From Cerioporus squamosus (taxonomy: Eukaryota; Basidiomycota; Agaricomycetes; Polyporales; Polyporaceae), in contig JABYQS010000227.1 in the NCBI GenBank assembly GCA_022592435.1, forward strand, positions 1-51,722: 51,722 bases of DNA. The letters are read 5' to 3'. Every line of letters starts with the position of its first letter. Within the stretch, counting starts at the first letter, position 1. The translations under genes and the position numbers were made by a program. Positions 30,773 through 41,911 of this stretch are shown here, piece by piece. The notes below the pieces were generated by a model, which was not told the DNA's origin, did no database searches, and saw only the letters and a program-made list of their open reading frames with translations.

Positions 30773-32941
30773 TCACTGCCGATTCCCCTTCCCCAAATTG
30801 CGACGTTCTCGCAAGGGACGTGTTCCACCCTCAGTGGCATGGAGGGGTCTCTCCGTACTCGCGCGGCGCTTGCGTGTCTGCTGCTTCGTTGGACTCTGAG
30901 GAGCCGGAGTGGCAGTCGATGTAGCCTTCTTAGCCACAGCTTGCTTTGCGGGCTTTGCTTCTGGAGAGGGTGTCGGCATGACGTCGTCTGCTGTCGTGAT
31001 CATGGTGGGGGCGACGGATGATTGACGGTCGACCTGTACAGAAGCCGTCGACCATCAGAGCAGAAAGGACATTAGCTGATCTGAGGGACTCACGAAAGTT
31101 GATGCATCGACGTTCTCCTTTCCCTTCTTCTTGGCCTCGTGTTGCTTGACGGACGTTGCTTCCGGTGAGGACAGCGGTGTCAAGTCCTCCGTCGTCGTGT
31201 CCATGGTGAGCGTGGACAATGACTGACTGTTGACCTGTTCAGGAGCCACTGATCGTCAGAACAGAATGCATGGTATCTGTACGGATAGGCTCACGGGAGA
31301 CGACACATCTTTGCTCTCCTTGCCGTCCTTCTTCGCTACGGGTTGCTTCGCGGACTTCGCTCTTTCGGAAAGTGGGGGTGAAGTCGAGTGGACCATAACT
31401 GTATCTGTCGTGACGATGCACGAGTCGCGCACACTCTCGACCTGTGCAGACTTAGCTGCCGTCAGAACAGCATAATTAGTCACCGATTCGAGGGACTCAC
31501 GGGATGCAAGGCATTGTTGTTCGCCCGCTGACATTCTATATCAGAGTCGTCGTCGACGTCCTCCACCACCTCGACCTCCGAGGTACCAGGTCCGATCGTA
31601 CTTGCGCAGCCCACGTTGCGTTGTTTCCCGGGGGGAAGACTCATTGCCTCCAAGGAACGCTCGATCTCGCAGTTGCGAGCGGAGCGATACAAGTCCGCGT
31701 CGTCAGGTCCAAAGCGAAACTCGTTCTTGGCTGTACCCTGCACAGGATGGTCGGACGTTGTGTTGTCCTCAGCCTTATCCTGAGCAGTCGCAGGTTCGGA
31801 CGGTCCAAACATGGGGTAGTCATCCTCTGGCACGCGGAATGAGACAACCATCGACTAGAGACACTGACAGGACTCACCGAGCTGGACTTTCTGTCCAAAT
31901 TCAACGCGGTCAGCAGGGTCAGGCTCTTCGTCTTCCATGTTGAAACTGGGCAGTAAATCCGGAGCCAATCGACCGACGCGAATGAACTGCAGGGGGACCA
32001 TGTTCGTCACCCAATACTGCTGACCTATGAAGAAGTCGACGACAAAGCTGAACCACACGATGTCTCCGGGTTTGAGGGTTGGTGGAGTGCGTGTACTGAT
32101 GTCGACTACTTCATCGCGGTGGAGCTCCCCGATGGTGGGACGGTCTGGGTTGGCGAAGTACTCGGAACCTTGCGGAGTGGCCTCGGCGATCCACTCGTGG
32201 AGCTTATATCGGATCCTGGCTTCCTTTGACTTCGTGTAAGGGGTGCGCTTGCAGAATATGCTGGATGTCAGAATGAATGTGCCGTCCTGACCCTCTTGGC
32301 CACTCTGCCACTGTCGACGTTCCTTGTTGTGCGGGTTGAAGCCCTGCGTGGAGAGCATGAACTTCTCAATCGTCTAGCATGGCATGAGTACAGTCTGCAC
32401 ACGCATGAGGATGTGGAGGTTACCGTACCTTCTGCGCGTCCCACAACGACTTGTCCCTCTCCGTGTCAAGCCCGTACGACAGTTGGCAGAGGCTACTCGG
32501 CGTCGATTGTCTGTGAAACGGAGAAGGGGGACAGACGGTCAACAGTCAGGGGGAGGTTGACAATACCTGTCACCTCAGCACGTACATCCGTTGCTCTGAA
32601 AGACGCTCTGGAGGCGTCTTACCGATAGGGACGAAGTTCCCCGTTTCCAAGTGGGAGTTCCAACGCCACACACCGGCCGAGTGAAATACGGCCGGTTTCT
32701 TGGTACCGCGTTTCACGAGCTACCAGCAGAGTAAGTAGACAGCACGGGGGTGTTATCGCAGGTCACCTACCACCCAGCGCGGAGCGAACTGCTTATATGG
32801 TGTGACGAGCCTGTCATCGCTGTCGAGACTGTCGACGGCATGCTGCAGATTGATGCAGCTCTTGTTGAAGGAGTAGTTTCGCCAGTATTGTAAGCATTGG
32901 GCTAGCTGCTCTTCTGTTTCGATAACCTTGGGAGGAGCCAT
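30773..32941 (-). CDS. Hypothetical protein with triplicated C-terminal exons
   Basis: The gene starts MAPPKVIETEEQLAQCLQ (exon 32771-32941), followed by 32623-32719. A conserved-looking block (GLDTERDKSLWDAQK; PPTLKPGDIVWFSFVVDFF; QQYWVTNMVPLQFIRVG) spans about 31.86-32.48 kb. An acidic exon (31.50-31.85 kb) comes next, then three similar exons, 31295-31441, 31094-31234 and 30773-31033, separated by similar 59-60 nt introns. The last exon ends with a basic tail (RPLRERRNLGKGNRQ). The function is unknown; the Lys-rich tail suggests nucleic-acid or nuclear association. Two places are unclear. The join between 32623 and 32480 may hide a frameshift, and an in-frame TAG near 31855 separates the conserved block from the acidic exon, so the allele may be damaged. 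Confidence 0.5.
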
Positions 32942-33655
32942 GACAGTCAGGACGGAGAGCGAGTCGGGCGTATGAACTCCTCCGGGGCCCCCTGGATCTT
33001 TTGTACCTGCCGGTGCTGTCAGACCAAAAGTAAACATCTCAGATGCAGCGGCGCACTACTTGCCGTACACAAGTCAGGATATGGTGACGTCACCTTGCGA
33101 GTGACGCCATGATACTCTGCGATGCACCTCGGCTGGCCTTTGCCGGTGCGAATGTCATGTTCTGCGACCATGCTGACGTGTGCGTGGTACGTTCCTTCCA
33201 AAAGTCTCAGTGGCTGGGCATCGTCACTCGTCATGGGCCGCGACTCACCAAGGGGTACGTCAGTCCCGGATTGCCAGTAACGCCAGCTAGCCTGACATAG
33301 ACTGCGTGTCGACCACACGACCTCCGTGCACTAGTACCAGTGGATTAAGTACTAGTGGATTAACTGTGCATGCGTAGGCATTGAGAATGTGAACAGGAAC
33401 GACTTCGAAGTCGGCCTCAGGTATACGCACCGGTCGATCTTCCTGATGCCCGAGATCATGCGCGGCTCCTGGCCATTGACGAGTTGTACACGCGCGTCAC
33501 CTACTGGTCATGCCTGGAGAGCAAGAGTCGATCGGTTGAAGGTGATGCAGGTAGGAAGTGAGTGTTGGCGGCTAAGTACTCAGTAGTGCGCCACGAGTAG
33601 TGTGGGCCACACTGCTCTCTGACCGTCCAAAATAACTTTTGGCAAGAAGATTACG

Positions 33656-33728
33656 GGGTGGATGGTTCAATGGTATGAGCGCCACGGTCTCAACTGTAGT
33701 TCGGGCGTTCGATTCGGCGTGTTGGCAT
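33656..33728 (+). other. tRNA-like sequence with A and B boxes, probably degenerate
   Basis: TGGTTCAATGG at 33663-33673 fits the polymerase III A box, and GTTCGATTC at about 33707-33715 fits the B box, at near-normal spacing. A four-base-pair D stem (GTTC/GAGC) forms. The anticodon, T and acceptor stems pair poorly, so I cannot assign an amino acid. It is a tRNA pseudogene, a SINE head or coincidence. Confidence 0.25.
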
Positions 33729-34428
33729 ATACCTTTTTCCTCAGGCCTTGCCTTGGCTCGACGCGGTCACCTGACAATGCGACTTGACGCGTCCGGACTC
33801 TGGAGCTCTTAAGTATAGATTACTTCCGTCTGTACGGGTACAAGGTACGTCCATAACAATCGATCAAACTTCTGGGCATTTGACGGGGTTGAGACCATGG
33901 GTGCTAAGAGTGCAGCTTAATCGTCTACTGGTACGTCAGCTACTACAACGCAGCAGTACTCAGGTCGCGAAACCTCACCTAGAGCCGGGCGCGATGGCCG
34001 TGTGGTAGTACACAGTGAATATGCGCTACGCCTCTTCCCTGATGTTCCACTATCAAGAATCGTCCTGTATTCATCCTCTGCTCGTGGCCTGGTGTCACTA
34101 TAGACACTTGGCAGGGTGTGTTCTGCAAAGGTTCGAGTCAGCGTGTGTCATGTTCGCTGTAGGAAGCATACCTTGGCTTGGATACGCCTCTGTGTCTCAG
34201 CGTATACGAGATGTTCGTGAGAAGGTGGCATGCTGCGCTGTGGTATTAGACCGACAGATTCGCTTACGCAGCTTTATAGCACGTCCCAAGACTCATATGA
34301 CACATTTCGCGTAGCTGTTTAGGTGCACACGTCCCGAGAGGGGGGCTTTTGATGACGTAGTTACCAGGACTAGTACTAGTACAAGCATTCTCGGGCGGTC
34401 CCTATTACGCCATCGCTAATCAATCTGT

Positions 34429-35941
34429 TCACCCTAGGAGGTCAATGATGGTGTCCGCGTCATGACCAGGAGTCAAAAGAGCCTCGCCTTGAGCATCGGA
34501 CAGCTCCTCTTCGTCCGCGCTTGAAGTTGAGTCGTATTCGTCCGTATTCGTCTCGACTTGCGGAATGTAGGCATTGAAGGCCGTTTGCGACGGATGCCAG
34601 AATCTATTCAAGAACGCGGTTGCTGTTTCGATGGATCGGTAATCCGGGTAGGCTTGCGCTGGATCCTTGATATGTGCCAGTGAACTGCAGTGCCAATTTA
34701 GCATCAACAAGCCATGTCAACGCGGAACTCCCACCTGTAATAGAAGCGAGGAGCGACGCGCACAGCGGCCTGAGCAGCTACTACTCCCGAGGTCATGTCT
34801 AAAACCTCGAAAGCCCATGGACGTATGGCAGGCAATTCCTGCCTCAGCATACCTGGAGATGAGACGGAGTCAGAGACAGACACCAGGACAGACGGCGAAC
34901 AACACTCACCAGTACGCGCATAAGGCAAGACCCAGCACAGCTTGTCTCCCACGCGGCGTTTCCACACCTGACCCTCTGTCGTATCAGGCAGCTCGTGAGT
35001 GGCTCCGACGACCGAGAATCCCCGGGCTCGGTACTTGTCCATCCACGCCCTCTGTACGGCTGCCTGTCGAGTAATATCCTGACACACGAGTGTCGCGCGA
35101 TGGATGAATGTCGTGCGAGGAAACAATGAGACCGCATATTTGCCAGTCAGGTAGTTCATGACAGCAGCTGTGAAGTCGGAATGTCAGTTCTGTACCGACG
35201 ATCGACGGATAGGATAACACACTGGAGTGGAAGCTGCGAATCATGAATTCCACTGGGTCACCTTGGACGGCTATGAGTTGCACGCGTCGACCGCGCTTGC
35301 CCGGATGCGAGTGTTGAGGCAGGGCGAAGTTGAAGGCCTTGAAGGCGTACGTGTGTCCGCTGAGATCCGAAGTTGCCTTGGATAGTGTCCGTCCGATGAA
35401 GGCAGTAAGAGCCATAACTGCGGCATCGAAGAAAGGGTGATGGTTCAAGCCGGGCTGGAATTTGAAGCCCTCACGCTGAAGGAAGCGACCCATCGGGAGG
35501 AGCCCGTGAAAGGGGAGATAGATGTCAAGGTCTTTGGCCTCGTACTCCTCCCGACCAAAGAAGTGCTGAGCGGCGGAGCCTGATACAATGCCGTCGCACT
35601 CGTCGAGCACGGCGAGGAACTCCTTGATGTTCCATATCCACCAGCGCAGCGTGTGGGCGATACTCCACTTGCGAGTCATGTAGGCATCAATTGCGCGCAA
35701 CATGGAGCTGCTGAGGTTCCGGAAGCCCATGATGGCATCGGGAGAGAATCCGGCAAGGAAGGCGTCAACATGTTGCTCCGGAGCCCCTAGCAGGAATTCT
35801 TCAAAGACCGAGAGGGAACAGGGAAGATGCGAGACCTGCGGCACAAGACGGACCCGCACATCCTGTGAGAGTCGGTGAATACGTGTACAGCACGCACGAG
35901 ACTGGACTGTACGATCTTACCTCGATATCCGACGTGTCCAT
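34429..35941 (-). CDS. Nucleotidyltransferase-fold-like protein with F-box-like N-terminus
   Basis: Five exons (35921-35941, 35223-35862, 34910-35167, 34735-34852, 34429-34684) join without a lesion into 430 residues. An N-terminal region resembles a degenerate F-box (FSPDAIMGFRNLSSSMLRAI). It is followed by GIVSGSAAQHFF (Gly-Ser ~102-103) and KDLDIYLPF (Asp ~118 and ~120). GS followed by DxD is the signature of nucleotidyltransferase-fold proteins. In Agaricomycetes a large uncharacterised family shares this SGSAA...DLDIY arrangement. The third catalytic acid is not obvious, so activity is uncertain. The C-terminal tail is acidic (SSADEEELSDAQGE). A run of 15 C on the coding strand lies about 10 nt before the start codon. 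Confidence 0.7.
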
Positions 35942-35950
35942 CGCGCTCAA

Positions 35951-35965
35951 GGGGGGGGGGGGGGG
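35951..35965. repeat. (G)15 homopolymer
   Basis: Fifteen consecutive G on the plus strand, in the presumed 5' leader of the minus-strand NTase-like gene. Length is prone to slippage and sequencing error. Confidence 0.95.
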
Positions 35966-36443
35966 TTTACGGGGTGCGTACTCTGCTCGCAGCACGAATT
36001 GTCTAGAACTTTATATGACGCGCGTCGGCCTTGGTCTACACACGTCCTCGTCCAACGGCTAGTCTGCACTCAGAACAGCACGGGAAGATCGAGTATTACA
36101 CCTACCCACGGTGTACCGAGGTGCAATGGTATGACGACGCCAACATCCCTCCTCCTCAGAAGGGTGGACAGACGGTGACATAGACGCGTCATGAAAAGCC
36201 TTGGAAGTCATGATGTCAGTCCGTGCGGACACAGCCACTCGGCGTGCTACCACATGAGCGCCACTAAGTACTAGGTTAGATGTCGGCCCGTGCTCCGGGC
36301 CTTGACGTCCACACAGACGATACTGACATCTGTGCACGGGAAGCAAGAGAGGAAGTGCAGCATCTCGTACACCACCGACAATGAATGTTTAGGAGAAACA
36401 GTTGTTATCATCGCAAGCGGTATGATTCGACAAACTGACGTAA

Positions 36444-37625
36444 CTAGTACATTTCCCAGCGTGCGACCCAGTCGCCTTGCTCTCGATTGTCATACCAACG
36501 GAAGTCCTCGATCGGAGTGCTTTCCATCACCTCCCACTGCGCACCCTTGTCCTTCCTGCACCACATGTTGTCGCAAAGGATCACGGACCGCAAAGCTTCT
36601 CTTTGCGAGAACCGATCTCCGCATACGGGTGCTTTCAGTTGGTCCATCAGGTTATTGAGAATGATACTCCCGTAGCAATAGGCGTGATTGACGGCCAGCA
36701 CTTGCAGGCGAGACCCGAGGCTCGGGTGATGATCTAACAGGTCGATTGCTTCCTGCGTGTAGCATGCATCCATCAGCAGTGTACTCGGGGATGGAACTGG
36801 AGGCATACTTACCAATAGAAACCCCAATCCCACGGACCCAGTAAGGCGGAACTCGAAGCATTCGATGTTGGGGAAGGCAGTGAAGATGCCGCGCACTACA
36901 TCGGTGAAACTGGCGTATCCACAGTAGGTGATCGCGAACTTCCGGATGTCAACAGGGTTCCAAGGTGGGAGTGTGCGGAGGAACTTCGCCAGGGTGGTCT
37001 CCTCGGGTGACCCATCAACGACGACAGTGTTGACGTGCCGGTACCGCATAAGAGCTTCGACAATCGGAAGCTTTGACGATCGGACGCTACGGAGATATGG
37101 GAGTATATCCGGGTTGGCGTCGACATCTAAGGACGAGTGCGTTAAGGCGCTGATGGGAGTGATGATCACGCCAGTGCGGCGGAGAACGTCGAGAGTCATC
37201 GGGACGGCTTCAGAGGCCACGTCAATACGCAGGTGTCGCAACCGTCCCGCTACGCGCAGGATGGCTCCGACGAGGGGTATAGCGCGAAGATCCGCTTTGA
37301 TACCATACGACAGGTAGGCGAAGGTGACGAGATGCTGTGGGTTGCACCGGGGTGGTATGCCAGAGCGTGGACGCATAGAGGTGACCAAGCCGGTGAGGAC
37401 GGAGAAGGGGTATGGATCCATGTAGTCTGCGCGGCTTGCATCTGGTGTGCGGATAGCGACATCAATAGACCGGTACATGACGGGAGCGACCGCGAAATGG
37501 CACACGCTGTGCGAGAGCAGCAGGGCACGCCGGCTCGGACTGTCGAGCAGACATGCGATCTCGAAGATGATGTCGGCTGGGAGTACGGGACGATCCATGC
37601 GTAGTTTCGACAGTACAGCAGGCAT
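36444..37625 (-). CDS. F-box protein
   Basis: The reading frame starts MPAVLSKLRMDRPVLPADII. Residues ~12-45 (PVLPADIIFEIACLLDSPSRRALLLSHSV) fit an F-box, the Skp1-binding motif of SCF ubiquitin ligases. The rest has leucine-rich-repeat-like spacing (RLRHLRIDV, HVNTVVVDG, IRKFAITYCG, NIECFEFRL), as in many Agaricomycete F-box/LRR proteins. The frame is open to WVARWEMY at 36444. It contains a probable 60-nt intron (36753-36812) with a GTAAGT donor and an ACGCAG acceptor that is a multiple of three and has no stop. The spliced product would be about 373 residues rather than 393. Intact. Confidence 0.75.
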   Translation of the reverse strand: MPAVLSKLRMDRPVLPADIIFEIACLLDSPSRRALLLSHSVCHFAVAPVMYRSIDVAIRTPDASRADYMDPYPFSVLTGLVTSMRPRSGIPPRCNPQHLVTFAYLSYGIKADLRAIPLVGAILRVAGRLRHLRIDVASEAVPMTLDVLRRTGVIITPISALTHSSLDVDANPDILPYLRSVRSSKLPIVEALMRYRHVNTVVVDGSPEETTLAKFLRTLPPWNPVDIRKFAITYCGYASFTDVVRGIFTAFPNIECFEFRLTGSVGLGFLLVSMPPVPSPSTLLMDACYTQEAIDLLDHHPSLGSRLQVLAVNHAYCYGSIILNNLMDQLKAPVCGDRFSQREALRSVILCDNMWCRKDKGAQWEVMESTPIEDFRWYDNREQGDWVARWEMY

Positions 37626-39656
37626 CCCTGTGACTAGCAGAGGTCAGTACAGGTCGCAGCACATCGCTCGACACTTACCGGATCCTCCTGTGGAGGGATG
37701 ATGGGGAAGAGGGCGTGGAGGCAAACAAGACTGTTGTGCCCGGCACCGACTCTGGGTTTTAGGTCTGTACACATCTTTATGCTGCTTCAGCTTCACTGAC
37801 GGCGATGACGACAGCTCTCGGGTTAGCGTCCGCATCCCCAACAATTCTCAGCGCCTCACCTTGAGATATCAGCGAACGCCTATGATCGACCGAATATTTA
37901 GCGTAGAAACAGACATGTCGCGGGCATGGCAAAGTGCGCGAGAGTGCCTTCAGAACAAGTCTCGCAGCATCAGATAGTCCAGAATCTCATGTCCCGATTT
38001 AGGGCAGACAATGGAATAGACGCTGACAGTAGCGCATGCCACATGCTACCTCCGCCGGAGTCCTCACCAGGCTGTCCGCCACCTACCCTGCAGAGGTTGT
38101 GAGTCATTGCTGCGTTCATCTCCGGCTTAAGACTTACGAGCGCGCGTGCAAGACACAGGCGGTCCTCTAGGAAACAGAACAGATTTTTTTTACATAACCA
38201 TCACAGTCGAACTTCCACGAAAACTCTGTAGAGCCAACGCTACTAGCCTACAGCGCTGGTGGCAAAGTGCGAATACACCATGCGAACAAACGACTAGCCT
38301 CAGCGAGTGGGCGTCCTGCCCCTCTCCGCTTGTCTCAATACCTCTGGGATGATTGAATGTGCCGGTGGCATCAGAGGTGCCACGGAACGTTTGACTTATA
38401 ACTCGCCCTCCGAAACCTTCGCCGACCTCGCACTACCTCCCACAATCCAGAGAGCGGTAGGTATCCGTCCTGACACCAATACTCTGTCATGGCACCGATA
38501 CCTGAGACTGATCCAGATTAATTGCAGGTGAACAATGCGTACACACCTCACCATCCACGCTCAGTACAGCCTCATGCAGGGCCGGCCGACGGAAGGCGAA
38601 TTCGTCAAAGCCACCATTAACGTGGTCGAGGTACAGGACGACTCCGGTCCCGCTCCTCGGTCGCATTGTACGTCCGATACGCTCGTTGTTGAGATACCTC
38701 GGCTGACTTCTCCTACAGGGGGTGTGGGTATATATCCCGCGACGAACGCGGAGATGATTAACATGTGCAGTGACGAGTGGACTTGCAGCATTGATGAGGT
38801 CAGTACTCTACGCTTTCCCCGCTTTCCTCTCCCCTGCCCGCCTTGATGCTGCGCTCATACCATTGATAGTCAATGAAGGGCATCTCCTTCACTCGACGAG
38901 GAGACACACCGCTGAACACCATCACTCACATGATCAAAGTTGCGGATCCGGGAGACTTCATGCAACTATTCAGTCTGTGCTCGCACATCAAGATCTATTA
39001 CTACAGCACTTTCTTCTGACGTCCTCCCATAGCGAGAGCGTTCCAGGAGCGTCCTGACTTCTCCGGATCCTATCAGGCGTCCTAACTTATAGCTCCATTA
39101 TTCCTGCCTGTATGAACGTAACTATACCCGGTGCATTTCGAAGGCAATCAAAACGATGCTATGTTACCACTCAATTCTGTAGGCAATGGCGGCGCATGAG
39201 TTTGACTCGCGCTCGCACCGTCGAGCTGGTCTGTCAGGCAGCCTGACTTGTTCACCCCGTCTTCCACTTCCTCGTCTAGCAATCCTCGGCCACGTACTGC
39301 CTTCACAGCAACGCAAAATTTGCCTCTCCGTTGCTAGGTGCAACAGCCCAGACTCTCTCGGCGGTAGGCAGTCTGGTCTTGAAGTTGCCCCGTTCACCGT
39401 CTCGTGAGTGCCAAGGATACTTCATGAGACTATCGCCATTCACGAAGACCGTGAGTGTCGCCGTTTACGAAGACTGTGGGTGTAATGATTCACCAAGGCG
39501 GCCATGCAGGCGGATCATCGGTCTGTTTGATCGCCAATGGCGAGGATGCTCCTTCAAGGGGTACATCATGGTCATCAGATTTCAAGAAAAACGGATACGG
39601 GTATCGTCAATAATTGATTATCAACTACATAGACCGCAAGCGGGGAGAAGTCGAGT
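37626..39656. other. Interval without a supported gene
   Basis: Only weak coding hints are visible: a possible exon from an ATG at ~38349 to a good donor near 38458 and a second open block (38535-38846, with ATINVVEVQDDSG) on the plus strand. I cannot join them into one frame with confidence or recognise a family. Confidence 0.4.
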
Positions 39657-40422
39657 CTAGCGCGTCCGGCGACGAATGCTTCCGCGGCGTCTCCATCTGA
39701 ATAAACAACCAGCTATATCAGGGAATATCAGCAGGGGCGAGGAGAGAAAACTGGTAAGTACCGACACTCGCCTCTCGACAAGCGCATTGATTAATGAGAT
39801 CTCAGCCGGAGTGATGTGCATGGCACGGCCTCCTTGATACTTTGCCCGTTTCACGACCAGAAGTGTCCCTGGCCAGTCGACTGAAAACAGAGTCCGGAGC
39901 GTCTCGTTGGACCGTATCGAACTCTGACGATGTCGGGAGGACCTGAGGGATCGATAACGGCCAGCTACGATATCGTAACCGTTCCCGAGCTGGTAACCAG
40001 TACCAGGAAGGGACGTAACAGGTGAGACCGTATGGGGATGCGAGAACCACTCGGTGGTGTCTAGGTCCTCGGCATAAGGCGGACATCCGCAGTTCGCGTC
40101 CCAATCATCGTGAGTGCCCAGCAGCACCAGCCGTGGTCGGACATCGTCTACCTGGTAGACTAGCACGCGTCTGGCGACGGGAATGGCGCGCTATAGCCCG
40201 TGTTAGACTGACTAGCGACTAATATGTGGCAACGACACTCGCCTGTTTGACCAGATACTTGACTCGCTCGTTATGTCGACGGACGTTGGCACGACTTGAA
40301 ATCTTGCGACTAGCAGAAAGGGCCTGGTCTGAGCATATCTGGGTATCTGTCAGCAAATCTATGTAACCCAGCGACACTTGTCCGGTCACTAACCTTGACC
40401 ATGGTCGACAGCAATGGGACAT
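39657..40422 (-). CDS. Small hypothetical protein with two GC-AG introns
   Basis: Exons 40243-40422, 39772-40190 and 39657-39696 join into about 212 residues, MSHCCRPWSRL... to ...SIRRRTR. Both junctions need a GC donor (GCGAGT), and both preserve the frame exactly. The body contains LVYQVDDVRPRLVLLGTHDD, a CGCPP loop and DWPGTLLVVKRAKYQGGR followed by MHITPAEISLINALVER; the ends are Arg-rich. The repeated beta-strand-like patterns suggest a small globular domain, but I do not recognise the family. Confidence 0.5.
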
Positions 40423-41911
40423 TCGGAGGTGAAGACAGCGATCGTCAACCTTTTATTCGCGCATCCGACACAGCGTAGTCGGACGACCACAAGATCACTG
40501 TCTAGTATCCAGGCGTCATCATAGCCAGGATAAACTGGAAGAGTACGGTGGTCGTCCTGTCACTATCCAGTCGCAAAACCTCCGAGCCCAAGCAAGTGAC
40601 ATCACTAACCTCGGTGACGTAGAGGATCGGAACGCCCGCCGCAAACGAACTCATAGCCGCGTGGTCCCGTGTGACTGCCGTTCCTGTAACAACATATGAC
40701 GCGCGACCATCAGCTTTCCAAGAAGAGCCACACACAAGGTACGTCCGGATCACGTACCAAAACACATGGCGACATCTTCTACGAAGGAAGGCTGTCAGCA
40801 CCTGTCCTCCTCTCGTTACCGTCGCGGTCTCTCCTCGTCCTGCTCCCACCCAGCTCTCAGAGATGAGCCCTATGACCCTTCGAACGCACTTCAACTGCGA
40901 CCGCGTCCAGTTCAGTTCGGTCGTAGACCGGCATGACCGCAGCCAGATAGAGGAAGTCTGGCAGCCGGCAAGTGTGCTTGTCAGCGAGATGAACGAGAAT
41001 GCGAGTGGACGTACGCATGCACATTCCCTCCTGGTCGTCCAAGGATGCTCATCGTTGACAAACCGTAGCATGGTTGATGGTCTCGCTCAAAACCGAGGGT
41101 GATCCGGTAGTCGTCTGGAGAGCTATACAGGAGGGATGGAGCGTTGCCTGCGATGAGGTAAGTATGTCAAACCTCTAGCCACGACGACTACGAGCTTACA
41201 GGATTGGGCTAGCGTTCCATGACAATGCTGATGCACAAGAAGACAGCGGACGACTTCTCTGACATGGTGCAGAAGTTGCGATTCGTCGCCAGGAAGGACT
41301 ACTGGTCTTTCCTTGCCCACTTCGCATCGAGTCGGGTTCATGCGTATGTTGGTTCTTGGATCGATCCTATTGCCGACGTGACCCTGCAGGTCGAGACTCT
41401 TGGTGTCTCGTCCGAAACTCTTCCTTGTGTTAGCTTGGGCGACTAGTTCTTTGTACCATAACTCATGTCGATTCAGTGGTATCTGCTCTGGATTACATCC
41501 CAACTTCGTAAGATCTGATTGAACAAAGAAGGTTTGACACTATCCCTTCGAGGCGACCTACAGCAGCACCGGTAGCCTCCACACGAGAGGACCTTGAGTC
41601 AAAGTGAGCTGAGTGGCAAGATGAAAGCAGTATGTATCGGAGAACGTGTACGCAGGCGGAGTAACCTGAGTAGGGTGTGGGTGACAATAAGATTGCTCGC
41701 GGACAGATGGGAGGAGCTGCAGTCACGGGAATGCTGCCCTGGGGCGGACAATGCGAGCGATGACATCTAACCCAACCTCTTCGAACACTGTATGGTTAGA
41801 ATAGCAGCCACAAGGGCATGCGGGGACGCCGGCTTCATTGAACGTTGCTCGTTACATGGTACTCGGTTTCGGTTCGGGTATAAAGATGGAAGGGGAAGAA
41901 TACAACAACGC
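40423..41911. other. Interval with weak coding hints only
   Basis: A plus-strand stretch at ~41219-41446 (KKTADDFSDMVQKLRFVARK) and a minus-strand stretch near 40502-40700 (TRDHAAMSSFAAGVPILYV) look slightly protein-like. Neither can be assembled into a complete gene. They may be remnants. Confidence 0.35.
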
